A stretch of DNA of 64,000 nucleotides, from assembly GCA_907165065.1 (NCBI GenBank), contig OU015525.1:41522037-41586036 (forward strand). Reading direction: 5' to 3'. Made by a program: the position numbers and the translations under genes. Below, one piece after another: positions 50,401 through 62,900 of this stretch. The DNA comes from Caprimulgus europaeus. Lineage: Eukaryota > Chordata > Aves > Caprimulgiformes > Caprimulgidae. The notes beneath the pieces are model-generated. The model had not been told where the DNA came from, did not search any database, and worked only from the letters and a program-made list of their open reading frames with translations. Every line of letters starts with the position of its first letter. Within the stretch, counting starts at the first letter, position 1.

Positions 50401-52869
50401 ATCTGATTGTGCCCAGACAGAAAAAGCACCTTACTGAAATATTCCACTTCTGTAGTTTTGCTTAGACTGCTCTTTATCCGCAACCACGGGTAGCAGTAGT
50501 TCTAGTAGTTCATATTTACAGTGTTTGCCACAGGCTGCACTCAGAAATGGGGATATTCAAGGCCATATAGGTGGTTTCATCAGTTCATCTGCCAACACTT
50601 GATTCAGCTTTCTCCCTGTGTACTGTGGGTGGGGTAATGCAGCATAAGGGATGACAGGAGCTCTTCCTTGTTGAAATATAAGTCAGATTTATGTCTGATA
50701 TCTCTTCTCGTAAGTGCTACGCAATGCTTAGAGAACATGCTAGCATACATAGGAATAATTTATCCCATGATTCCTTTCAGCTTCTTCTTATAGATACTTC
50801 TGGTGAGACAGCTGGTCCCTCCATGACAACTTACCTTTGCCCTGGAAGTCTAGAAACATTATATATATATTAAATACAACTTTCAACCTTACTAATTTTA
50901 CCTATTCCTATTTTTTTTCTGGTGGTGGTTTGGACACTGTGTAGAGGACCAAAGTCAACTGACAGAAGTTTGGCTTATTGTACATACCTTTAGCAGATTC
51001 TTAGGCTCTGTACCAGACAGACACCTGCCTAATGATTTGCCTCTTGCTGCACTCAAGGTAATATCCACTTTAGCAAACCTAACTGTTAGACATACTGTTG
51101 AGATGCTTCTGCTGAGCACCAGTCCTGGTCTTAGCTTTAAAAAAGGCCTACAGCTGAATGACGGTCACAATTTTATTTCAAGCTAACATCAAAGACAGTT
51201 TCCCTTTGCTTCTCCCCCAAATCCAAACCAAGTCTTTTACCTAAATTTTGATGTTAGTATCTCAGGAGTTCTTTTGGAAACTATGGATAAAATCTGCTAC
51301 AGACAAAGAAAGTCAATTTATCATGCAGAGACCACAAGAACCATGGAAACTGGACTTCTGTCTTTCAGGAGACCACAGTCATTAATTCATGCCTCTTTCT
51401 TCACAGACAGCTAATGATGAAAGGGTTTTGGGGCACAACAACCAAAAGCTCTGATACCTTCTCATAAATGTATAAAAGTAATTGACTAAGATATTTGAAC
51501 TGAAGTCATGCTGCCAGAATATGCTAGCTAAGGCCAGTTACTAGCTGAGTGAGCATCTTTGGCAATCTCTTCTCCTCCTCCACAAGTACATTTTCCTAAT
51601 ATTTTTTACTTTCTTGTTCTCTAAAGACATATTATATTTATAAGCTACAATTCAGGAGTTTTTATTAGCCGCTAATCAAGTCCAGTCCTTCACAGGCAGT
51701 GACAACCATCAGGTACTCATGTATGTCATGCAGTCTGTACACTGCCAGGTTTGGCAAGACAGCATGAGATCATTTTGCCTGTTAAGAAGCTAAACTTAGA
51801 CTTCTGTACTTTCACAGCTAGACTCCTTGCCTGTTAGGTAATTTGGTATCTTTATATTCCAGTGAAGTATGTGCAGCATAAACATACTCACTGACTCCAG
51901 GCTCATTTCCACAATTTGTACATTTCTTTTTGGCAAAAAGTGCTTTTGATGTCTTGAGGTTGCTGCAAGTAGCTTCTAGCAATCAAGGTTTTATAAGGAG
52001 ACTGCAGCAACCCTAAGCAGAACAAAACCCCTGCCATTACCTCTCGAGGAGAAACAACATCATGACAACATAATGCTAAGCTAAAGATAGGGCACCATCT
52101 ATGGGAGAAGGCTCCATCTGCACTGCTTGGTACAATGCACTGCACACAGGGACACCTTACATAAAGTCAACAGCAGAAGCAGTAGCATTTCTCCCTGCTG
52201 CCCAACAGCAGAAAGAGAAAAAGATGCAATCTACTAGACACATTAAAAATCCTGTTAAAACATAAGTTTTGAGGAAATGACTTTCTGTCAATCCACATTT
52301 CTGTGATTTTGCCTTTATTTTTCTATTGAGCTTTTAAATGCTTTTGTTTATGCAAGTTCTGGACAAAGTTTCTCTTGGTATATTCTACTGATTTGGAGGA
52401 ACTGGCCACCCAGATTTTCATTCCATGGTTGGTAACAAAATCAACCATAATTCTTTTACTGGAAACACTTTGCAAAAATATTCATTGAGAGAAAAAAAAA
52501 AAAAATGTACACAGTAAACACTATTTAGATTATTTCAGTCTTTTAGAAAGACAAAATATATTTTTTCTTTAGAAATATGCATTTTTTTTTTTTTTTTAAA
52601 AGACAATGTACTTAGTCTACAGCAGTGTATGAGGATGAATAGGGATAAAATTAGTACTTGTTTCTTTCACACGGTCACTGTGGTCACCTGTCCCAAGGCC
52701 TGTGTGCTGTCCTTCCCAGTTCACAGGGCAGTGGCCTGCCAGACCCTGGCAGCTGGCTCGGGGTCGCTGTGGGTATGCACTGAGCCCCTACATCAAAAGA
52801 TGTCAGGAAAGTAAAACTTCAGAATAACAGCTCTCAAAGCAACAATACAAAAGCCAGAACCAAAACAGT
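44424..52869 (-). other. XKR4: XKR4 last intron, proximal part
   Basis: No further XKR4 exon was found on the minus strand. The region is AT-rich with scattered A or T runs (45287-45298, 52493-52505, 52580-52597). Stretches such as 47280-47560, rich in homeodomain-type TAATTA cores, look like candidate conserved non-coding DNA. The 49550-52200 stretch has a different texture, less AT-rich, and may be an unidentified old insertion. Confidence 0.6.
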
Positions 52870-53833
52870 ACATGATTTGGAAACTAATCCGTCAAAGTGA
52901 AAACATGGTGGTGCTAGAAGCAGCATTGGTTTCCTAATCAATTCTCCATGAAACTGTTTCCCAGCGTACTGGGTGTCAGTGCCCAGGTGCTGACAGCGGG
53001 CAAGTGGGCACGTGGGGTGGCCTCCATGAGGAGAGGCCAGGACCAGGGCTGCCCTGTGCTGGGCACAGCCAGTTCCAGCAGGCTCCAGTCGGCTCCAATG
53101 GATCCACTGCAGGGCATGGCTGAGCTCCTCAGCCAAGATGGTGGCGCCTCTGGCAAATCATATTTAAGTCACAGGCAGAGGAGAGTGGAAAAGAAGAAAG
53201 AGAGAACAGCAGTGTAAGCACCAGGGTGGGAGAAGGAGTAGCTGCTCCAGGTGCCCGTATGAGAGGACCACCATGGTGGAGCAGGTATTTCCCTGCAGCC
53301 TGCAAAGGACCATGGTGGAGCAGGTATCCACCTTGCAACTTATGGATATTTCTTGAAGGAAACAGCAGCCTAAGGAAAGCCCACACTGGAGCAGGTTTAT
53401 CCTGAAGGAACTGTACCCTGTGGCAGGGACCCCATGCTGGAGCAGAGGAAAAGTGTGAGGAGGAAGGAGTAGGAGAGACAAAGTGTTATGGACTGACGCA
53501 ACCCCCCATTCCCCATCACCTCACACCACTCCGGGAGGAGGTAGAAGGGTCAGGAATGAAGGAGTGAAGCTGAGACTGGTAAAAAGAAGATGCAGGGTGA
53601 AAGGTGTTGTTTTAATTTGTCTTGGTTTCTCACTATCCACATCTATTTTAACTGGTACTAAATTAAATTAATTTTCAACAAGTCAAGTCTGTTTTGCCTG
53701 TGATGATAATTGGTAAGGGATCTTCCTGTCTTTGCCCCAGCCCACATAGTTTTTCATCCTATTTTCTCCCCCCATGCTGTTGAGGAGGGGGAGTAAGGGC
53801 AACTGATTTCAACCCAAGGTCAACCCACCATAT
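52870..53833 (+). mobile_element. Solo LTR of an avian endogenous retrovirus
   Basis: The sequence follows the layout of a common avian ERV LTR. There is a GC-rich U3 with TGCTGGGCACAGCC and a TATTTAAG promoter box at 53161-53168. Imperfect repeats centred on CCATGGTGGAGCAGGTAT follow at 53270-53450. Then comes a CTAAATTAAATTAATTTT block where the usual AATAAA is mutated (53657-53674), and a GGTCAACCCACCATA end near 53818-53832. No gag, pol or env is present, so only the LTR remains. It lies in an XKR4 intron, antisense to the gene. The 5' boundary is approximate. Confidence 0.82.
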
Positions 53834-54006
53834 CCAGTGTTCTTACCACAATATATTTTTGCATGCACAAACCATACATGTGGTCATTAAAAAGCAACGT
53901 TCAGGCTTCAGGGGCCAGGCTGTATCTGCTTTCCCAAGACTATTAAAGAAAAAGATTTCCTTGCAAAGGGATACATGGAAACATACCTCAAACCTCCCTA
54001 AACCCT

Positions 54007-54195
54007 CACAGAATCACAGAATGTCAGGGATTGGAAGGGATCTCGAAAAATCACCTAGTCCAACCCCCCTGCCAGAGCAGGATCACCTATAGTAGGTCGC
54101 ACAGGAAGGCGTCCAGGCGGGTTTTGAATGTCTCCAGAGAAGGAGACTCCACAACCTCCCTGGTCAGCCTATTACAGTGTCCTGTCTCCTTCCTC
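54007..54195 (-). mobile_element. CR1 LINE 3' fragment, minus orientation
   Basis: CACAGAATCACAGAATG at the left is the reverse of the CR1 tail. It is followed by GGGATCTCG..AAATCACCTAGTCC and the GCAGGATCACCTATAG and GGCGGGTTTTGAATGTCTCC blocks of a CR1 subfamily widespread in birds. It belongs to a different subfamily from the copy at 22531 and is well preserved. Confidence 0.92.
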
Positions 54196-56689
54196 TGAAA
54201 TGAGTCCTGCTACCTGCCAAGACCCTACAAGGCAGCAGCCATCTCAGAGAATGGATGTCTGAGAATATCAAAGCTGCCACATAATTTCCTGAGATTTGAT
54301 TAGATGATGTGGGAGCAGAATGCACCTAATACCCGAGAGGACTGGAGAGTTACTACAATAACAGTTTTTCTGTGTCTGTAGAGTAAAGTATAAATTCTGG
54401 AAAAAGGAAGCACATATCAACATTTGTTTTAATTTAACAGTCAAAACAAATTTACCATATTTTAGATATATATATATATATATATATATTAGTGAAACAT
54501 GCACAAAATTCAGTACTTCAGTGATGCATTCCATGGACATAGCGATATATTTAAAGTGAGTTAGAATGATAATCAGTCAGTGTACAATACAAAGCACAGA
54601 GCTTTGCCTCATGAACACTCAGTGAATCTCATACCTGTGTTACAACAGGTGTGTAAGAATTCAAAAGTTTCAAAGCAAGGGAGATAATATCCCTCCAAGG
54701 GACATTTACCTTCACTTTAAAATGCACATTTTTTTTTGAGTCTGACTTTATCTACCTTTGGTTTTCAGCCACTGATTTGACTGAAGTTCTGTAGAGTTCA
54801 AACAACTTCAGTGTAACATTTCACAAACTTTCAGGATTTTAAAAGCAAAGGTTTACAGGATATCAGTTTCCCACTTAGAAGCCCTCAGTACCTTTGAAAT
54901 AGCATAATGTCAGGACATCCTTAGAGATACTTTTTTCTTTCATATGATGTGGACTTTTAAAGTCCCATCATATATAACCCTCCTGATAGCTCTAAGGTTC
55001 TTAATAATTTATGTGGCTAAATGAATATCCACAGAAATGGACATAGCAACTTTAAAACAAATTTTAAATATCTGAAGACAATTTTTCTAAGCCTGAAATG
55101 AGCTGGTGAAAGGTATATATTCTTACTATTAACCAAGCTTTCTGATGTGTTTTGCACCAGAATATCACAAGCAAAAGAGCTTGAAATGACCATAGTGGCT
55201 GCAATATAGCGGAACAGATAAGAAATAGTATCTGGTGGATCCAAACTATCCCTTCTTTTTTCCAAGAGATACTGAATATCACAAAATACACATAGCAGAT
55301 TCACACCAGCTCTAGAAATGTCTGTTAAGGATTTGGAAGAGGAAGGGCTAAATCAATATTACAAATACACCAGAGATTTAATTTTTTTTAGATATTGCAC
55401 TAGCAGTGGCCAGCATCCAACACAGATAAGAGTAGAAGCCAAGGCATGTTTTGGCATGGAAAATATCCCAAATGCCTTATACTAAGATTTATTACAAATC
55501 AATAGCATGGAGCCAGGTCACTGGCAATGAAACACTGACTCCATGCAGAAAGATAGCATGGGGCCATTACTCCCCTTAAATCTCCTTAAACCATAAGTTT
55601 AGGATTGGCTTTCAGTGGTTCATAGGCTCATGTCGGCTTTCTGAAAGGGGATAAATTTCAGCCTCCTTAAGCAACTGGCATTTCTCCAACTTGCATGTTA
55701 AAGTCATTCTTAAATTAGTATCTTATTTGACACACATTTGCCTAAGAAATATTTTACATGTGTAGCATTTTTCTGTGTTTCCCTTTTAAGCTTCTCTAAG
55801 CTTTCCAGCTCTGAAGAGATGCTGAGGATAATGCCTCATACAGTGCTCAGGGACAAAAGGCAATTAGTATCACTCTGAAAAGGAAATCAATTTAGCATTT
55901 GTGCAATCCCTTTTAGCAGAGGGAAAACTGGAGCTGTTAGCTTTGTCTGGTACATGATGCTATTTAAGTTTCCTCTGGATCAAACTGAAATATTACAGTT
56001 CTCACTCTTTGTTATGTTTCTTTCACTTTGAAAAACTTCAGATACTTTTTCACAGTGATTCATTAAATAGACTTGTTTTTCTGTTAGTGGAAAAGCAATC
56101 ACTAACCTCCTCTCCCCCCTCCCAAGAGAAAATCCGTATTTTCATCTGCTGTGCAGATAACATAAATTAAAGCAAGGTCTAACTAACTGATTTGAATAAT
56201 ATTCTGGGAAGTCTGGGGATTAACTCCAGTTCTACCTCATGCCCAGTTTTGGATTATTTTAGAACTCACGTTTATGTCTTTGTGTTCAATATTAGTTATA
56301 AAGGAAGGATATCTATAAAAAGGATACATATTGTTACCAGGAAGGAAGCTCTACAACTATATCTCTACCTATCTCGGATATATCTAGAATATGTCCACAT
56401 GACGTACATAGGTAAATATTATGTATCTGTCTACACTGTATAAGTACAGTATATTTAGATTTATATACTACACACAGACAGATAAACTGGCACAATTTTA
56501 AGACTCCAAGAAAAATAATGACTCAACATTTCCTCTGAAAAGCTTTTTCAATATTTATAGGTAGTCTGTGCCAAAAAATTGCACCTCGTTGCAAAATTAA
56601 ATTAATCTAATTTCAGTTCCTGGTGCTTCTCTAGAAGATTGAAGAAGCTTTCCTGGCTCCTGCTATCAAACACTTTTTTCATGTACAAG
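54196..56689 (-). other. XKR4: XKR4 intron, no gene seen
   Basis: Unique, AT-rich sequence with a (TA)n tract at 54466-54489. No exon or interspersed repeat is supported. Confidence 0.6.
54466..54489. repeat. (AT)12 microsatellite
   Basis: Uninterrupted ATAT run within the XKR4 intron. Confidence 0.97.
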
Positions 56690-56975
56690 TACCTATAGAG
56701 AATGATCAAATTACTTCTTCAACCTTTTCCCAGTATTCTGGGTTGATCAGTCCCTTGAAGTCTTACATCCAAGAGGTTGATCAATGGCCTCTGGGACAAT
56801 TTTGTTCCCCTCCTTTGAACTTCCTTCAGTAGCTCCATCCTCCAGGAGATATGAGTCACAGAACAGGACACAGGCTTTTAACAGGGATCTTACTGGTGGT
56901 GTTTGCAGTGGTATGTATCTATGGCCTACCTTCCTTCTACACCCACGAATCAAAATAAGGCCCGAAGCCACAACT
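56690..56975 (-). mobile_element. Old, diverged CR1-type LINE fragment
   Basis: On the + strand the order of blocks matches a reverse-complemented CR1 3' ORF region: a CTTCTTCAACCTTTTCCC stretch, GGTTGATCAGTCCC, CTTGAAGTCTTACATCC, TTGAACTTCCTTCAGTAGCTC and ACAGAACAGGACACAGG. Each block is clearly mutated. No intact 3' tail is visible. Confidence 0.5.
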
Positions 56976-59900
56976 TGACACTGAGATCTCACAAAAAAGC
57001 TCTTCTCTCTGCTGACTGCTGTGTCATTTTCAGAATAACTGTCTTTTAAGACAGAGATTTCCCCATCCTATAGGTGTAGTCTGTGTTTCTGATTCACAAA
57101 TACACTTTTCTGTATTAAAACATAATTAGTTGGATGTGATAATTTTGAGCAAATGATTCAGATCAACCTGTGACAGTAACCTGTCCTACGCTCTATTAAC
57201 TACCCTCACATCTCTGTGCAAAGCCTGGGAAAATTTAACCAGTCACTGGAAGCCCAGCCAGTAAATATTACATATCATCATTCATAACTCTATTAAACAA
57301 GATGAAAGCAAGGACAAGTATTTGGTAGGTGCTGCTAAGCATTTCCTCATTCATTCTTCCCTAATTTTCACATCCATCTAGAAGACAGCTTTCAGTTCAC
57401 TTAATGTGAGCCCTACTCTCTCCTACTTCAAGATCTCATATGATTTTAAGTCCCATTAACTTAAAGAGATTTAAAAACATTATTCATTATAGTTGCTGTC
57501 ATCATTCTAACTTGTAAGCTTTTCAGTGAAAGACAACAGGTCAGGGTAACAAGACCTAACATTCATGAAACAATTGTTTGCAGAATTCTACTATCTAGCT
57601 TCTAATTCTTTGTTAGCTGAATACACAGTTAAACTTTCTATTACACTGAATTAATGTCAGGCTAATCTTTACTTATTTTTTATCTCTGTGCACCTTTTCT
57701 TTTGCCATTTTAAGACTTGCTTCTTTATGGATCTGCACATCAATCTGCTCCATGGTAATTTTCAAGAATGATCAAGTGATTTCAACAGCATTTGATACAG
57801 AAATAGATGTCTCAAAGAGATTGAGTTCTGCAAAGTTCAGGGAAAATGACAGCTAGAGAAAGGTCCAAAGAAGTGCTCCCAGTGAAAGGAAAGCAGACTT
57901 CAGAAATTTTTATGCCTGAATTTCAGGCATTTTTATGCCTTCAGACATTTTTATTCCAAGAGCCAGGGACCAATTAGTAAGTGAATAAATATGTTCCTGG
58001 CAGCTGGCAAATCTACATAGCTATAACTTTGAGCTAACCTCAGCAGATATTGCCGCTTACCTATCCAAACTCAGAGTCATAAGAGAGAACTGGGAACAAG
58101 GCAGGGAGTAAACAGTAGAGTGTGGCAATCCAGGTGATCTGAGGAAAAAAGTGGAGATATTTTGAGGGTAATGGTTAAGGGCAAGGTAGCAATAGGAAAC
58201 ACTGTGAGAAGCCTATAAGGACATTATGTGTTTGTTCCTACAGTAAGGATAGAAAGAAGCCAGTAGGAAATAAGGCTTCATTAATTTTGCTGCTTGAAGA
58301 ACCTATGAAATTATATTATTAGTCATTCTGCTTTTTTGGAATTCACCTGTTTCTCCAAAATTCTGTTAAAACTGAATGCTTCAGTGCCTATAGACATCTG
58401 CAGCAGGGTCCTCCAAGCTGGAAACAATATAGTTCAGGCTGGAAATAGAATACATACAGGGCCCTGTAAATGAAACTCAAAAACTCAGACTAGGTTTTAG
58501 AGATCACTTAGCATTTACCTCAGAGCAATGAAAAAGGTATTAGTTTTACAGCAGTGTAACTTTAAATCAAGTTCTCTGCAGATACAAATAGGGAAGTGGC
58601 AGTCAGCTGCATACCTAATATTTATTTGATTTATTGGTTTGTTGATATGGTGTGACAGCAGATTAGCAAGGCACTGAGGATGATCAAGAAGTTACCAGAT
58701 CCCATCACTGGTACATTTTTACAAACAGAATAATAATAACAAAGCATTCAATCTACACTAGCAACCTAACACCACTAAACATTTTGATACAAAAATCCAG
58801 TCTTTTCTCAACAACAGCAGAGGTAGCAACAACTGATAAAAGCTCACAAGCAGTAGCTCTAAACCTATTGGTGAATACACCGCACCCACAAAATACCTCC
58901 ACTTCGGTCCACCTTAAATGTCCTGATTTGGAAGGGAAACAGGATAGAGCATCTGCCCATGATTGGGGCAGGGGCAAGTGGGGATATGATATTTCCCTTC
59001 AACTGTGGTAGTTGTTCAAATGTGCAACAGTGAACAACTCTTCATTCAGCCTGCAGAAAAAAGCTTACACTTGCTACTACTACCTTTAGATAATTTGTTT
59101 CTCTCAGTCAATTAAAAATATAAGTAATCCTCCAAAACCAGCATTCATAGAAAGCTCTCTGAGCCATGCCACAAATACACTAACAAACAAAGAATCAAAA
59201 CCAATACCATGAAAAAAAATCATATTCCAAGATTTTAAAGGTAATATGGAAATATGCTTCAAAGAGTTCACATTCCCAGTTACAGCAAAAAAAAAAAAAG
59301 TGTCATGATCTATTTGAGTAAGTGATCTCCCACAAAGAGATGAAGTAAATAGGCAAAAGTTTTTTTTTATAATTGGAAGCTCTTATTAGAGCAAATGCAA
59401 AACAACTTTCCTCAAACACTCAGGCACTGGTAGAAAAAACAAAATTCACATTAATCAGAAATTCAGTCAATATGCATGCAGATTGTCTCTACAGGTTTTA
59501 ATGTTAGGATAACAAAATAAGATCTATTTTGAGATATTAGCATTTAATTTGAACTCTAAGCACTTTATGGTCCCATTACATGCTAAAGAAGTTATTCTTC
59601 TGTTACTATTACTGACTATTTTGGAACAATATATTATGGACATTGATACTGGCTTAGGAATAAATGCAAAACTTGCAATAACCTAGCATACTTAAATTAT
59701 TAAGATTATTCACTTTCAATCTTAGCCTGATTTGGGAGGCAGGAGACAGAGAGACTTTGTTTTGTTTTTGTTTAGGATTCAAACAATATATGAGTACAAA
59801 CTTATTTAGAGCTTTTTCCTTACTATGTTTCTGAAAAATAAGGTCTATCAAGGTGCAAGAGTGTGAGTCAATTTATGCTTTCTCAGATGCTTCCTTTTCC

Positions 59901-62900
59901 TCTCACAAAGTAACTGTCATAAGCGATAGCTTAAACATCTTATTCATTTTGATTCTGTATGTTTTCCTTCCAGTGTTTCTGCTGCTAAAAGTCTTCAGCA
60001 TCACCTGCTTCCCAAGTGTTCCCCAGCCCACCTTCCTTTCCTCTTTGACATGTCATCTGCAAGGCTTTCATACAATTCTTTTCTCAATGCTCCTTTTATT
60101 TCTTGCTTTCTAACAGATTCCCCAGCCCCTATATTTGTTTTCTCTAGAGCTGCTTTGAACCCCAGCCCTGTCTACTCCCTTCTAACACCCACCTCATTTG
60201 ATGTCTCCACAGTCTTGTGGCTGTCCCAGCACTGAGATACAATACCTTGATGGCTGAGGCATTGAGACCACAGTTGTGGTTCAGGAATGCATCATGGTCC
60301 ACCATAAAACCTAGACAGCTACCATCTCATGCAAGCCTCTTCCAGCAGCAGGCTGGCCTAGCAGCTTACTGCTCTGGTGTTCAGCCCCTAGGTAGTCACA
60401 GGCAGGTTGCACCTACTTGTTGTTATGCAGGCCTTCCCACCAAGTCAGTTTTTCTGCTTTCTTTAAACAGACAGTTCTTTCAAAATGCTGTTAAAGAACT
60501 GTGGTGATTCGAGGTTTTTTTTAAAGATCCTCCTACCTCAATGAATTCCATAGGAAACTAATATTCTTGTTAATTATAAAGAGTTAGTTTTATTAACTGA
60601 TTCCTATTTGAATATGAGATGTCATACTGAGGACAAAGGTCTGCTTGCCTGAGTAACTACCAAGTGAGCAAGGATATTCACTGCTTCTTACTTTTTCCAA
60701 AGCAGCCCTCATTATCTAGGGCATTTGAATTCACTTTTTTATGTTCTGACTAACAGTCCTACTTGCTGAATTATGCAATCAGAATAACCCCTGCCTTGTG
60801 CCTCTTTTCATTTTTATTATCTCTCTTTCTCATAATGAGGTGAGAAAACCCTGAATACAATAGTCAAGTAATCAAGGTAAAATTCCATAGAATGCAGGAA
60901 TATATTTGTAATTATTTGCTGTCACATTATATTTCTGTCTGCATTAAAATAATTTATGCTATTCACAGACTATCTAGATCCATAAATTCATAATTTAACA
61001 TTAAAAGATATAAAGTTATAGCCATGATCTCAATACACCCTATTCTCAGTGCAATTGCAAGAGTTCATAAACTGCTTATCTCAGAGGCTTATAGGAAATG
61101 TGAGTGATGTTTGTGCAAAAGACTTGTCTGCCAATATTCAGTTAGTAAAATGCATTATTTCTGTCCTCAGTATAAGATTCCCTCTCCTTTATCTGGGCTG
61201 AAAAGGTGACAAAATTTCCTCTTATAGCTCCATTGTATTCCTCTAAGCTATTCAAGCTGAGCAACATATTAGCTCCCAGAATGCGCATGCTCCTACGAAT
61301 GCGATACTTTAACAATGCTTTGCAAATCTAACACCTTTTCTTAAAATATTTTAATATTCTCTACGGTCATTACATTATTCTTAAAATAGCTCATGAAGAA
61401 TGTCAGTTTGACATCCATTTCCCTGATGGATGAACCAGGGAAAGAGGAACTGGCTGATTTGCCTGAAATATCAAAGCCTTTTCAAGAGGAGGAACTCAGG
61501 AGTTTTAAATCAGAGTTCATTGCCCTAGCCTCAGGGAACATGCCTTCAGTGGCACCTCAGTACCACTTTGCAGCAGACTCCTTGGCCTTTCAAACAACAA
61601 ATTAGCTGTCTGCATTGGTTCTGTGCTTATCAGCACCACTGTCCATGAACCAGCATTGCAGTCTGTGCCTGCACTGCAAAAGCCAGCCTATCAGCATAGA
61701 GCTGGATCTTTGGAAAGTTGTTTCCTGAGTGATCAGGTTACCAAAAACATAAAAAACTTGTATATTTGGGAAGCCAGCTGAGTTCATTCAATCTAATCAG
61801 AGCAACTAGGCTTTATAAATAAGTCAAAACAACAAGGAGAAAATGTTTTCAAATTACCCTTCAACAGTACTGGGAAGTGACAGGGATTTCATTCTTACGA
61901 GCATATGGCTAGAACAAGTATCATTCAGAACAATCACAATTAGCTTTCCTCAAGAGCTATGTAAATAAAACCATCTGATCAATTTACCAGCTTTCTACAT
62001 CCTAGATCAAAAAGTGCTTAATTGATCTTATTAAAATGGCAGGTGAAGTTCTGTGCCTGTGCTCACCCAAGACAGTGTTTAACCACTATCTTTGGAGCAT
62101 GCTGAGAATGACTGCCACAAACACCAGCACGCTTTTGGGTCAGTATGAGATAAATTTTCTCAGAGCTTTTCCAACCCTAGATGCCATTCACAAGATTATC
62201 ACAGCTGTGATAGATTTGTTCAAGACTTCACATCTGTACAAACAAACTTCTAATGGGTTTCATGCTAATTCACTGGTAATAACGGTTAGATGAACTGATT
62301 CTTCTTAAATTAGTTTTACAGAAGTGTAAAATTTCAATAGTTTTCCTCATCTGAAGGAGACTTGAGGACTGGCTATTTATGAGCATAAATTCTATGGATC
62401 ATTAGCAGAATTTGGTTCGCTAAATCCTTAAGGGTCTTTTGAACATGTCTTCTCTGACATACTTAGTACAATTATTCAATCAAACACTGTGACTTAAATC
62501 TATTACTTCTGACCAATGGCACATTCCAGCACAGTCACATCTGGTACTTCTGTACTTGTTGCCATAGGGTATATACTCTGCTCTTTAAATAGTAGTTGAA
62601 TAGCAGCACTGGCTAAATAAGGATATTGGCTTAAATCCATATTTTCTGAAATATTCAAGATGAATGAAGGCAAAGTTTAGCTACTTGTCTTTAAAAAATT
62701 CTTTTGTATATTTGAAACAGAAATAAAGCAGTAATTTTATTGGCATATTTGTAAGTAGGATATTAACAAATTTCCCTAACTCTATAAAAGCTAATGTACA
62801 CTAGGTTACACCAACTTGAACAGAATCATTACTGCATGGTAATAATGTCCTCAAAATAGAAGTCTATAATGTGAGCACTTAAGCTCACATAATGAATGCC

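Noticed and set aside
60217-60507. 96-codon + strand frame in the XKR4 intron
   Set aside because: No family resemblance, on the strand opposite XKR4, with no splice context; treated as chance.
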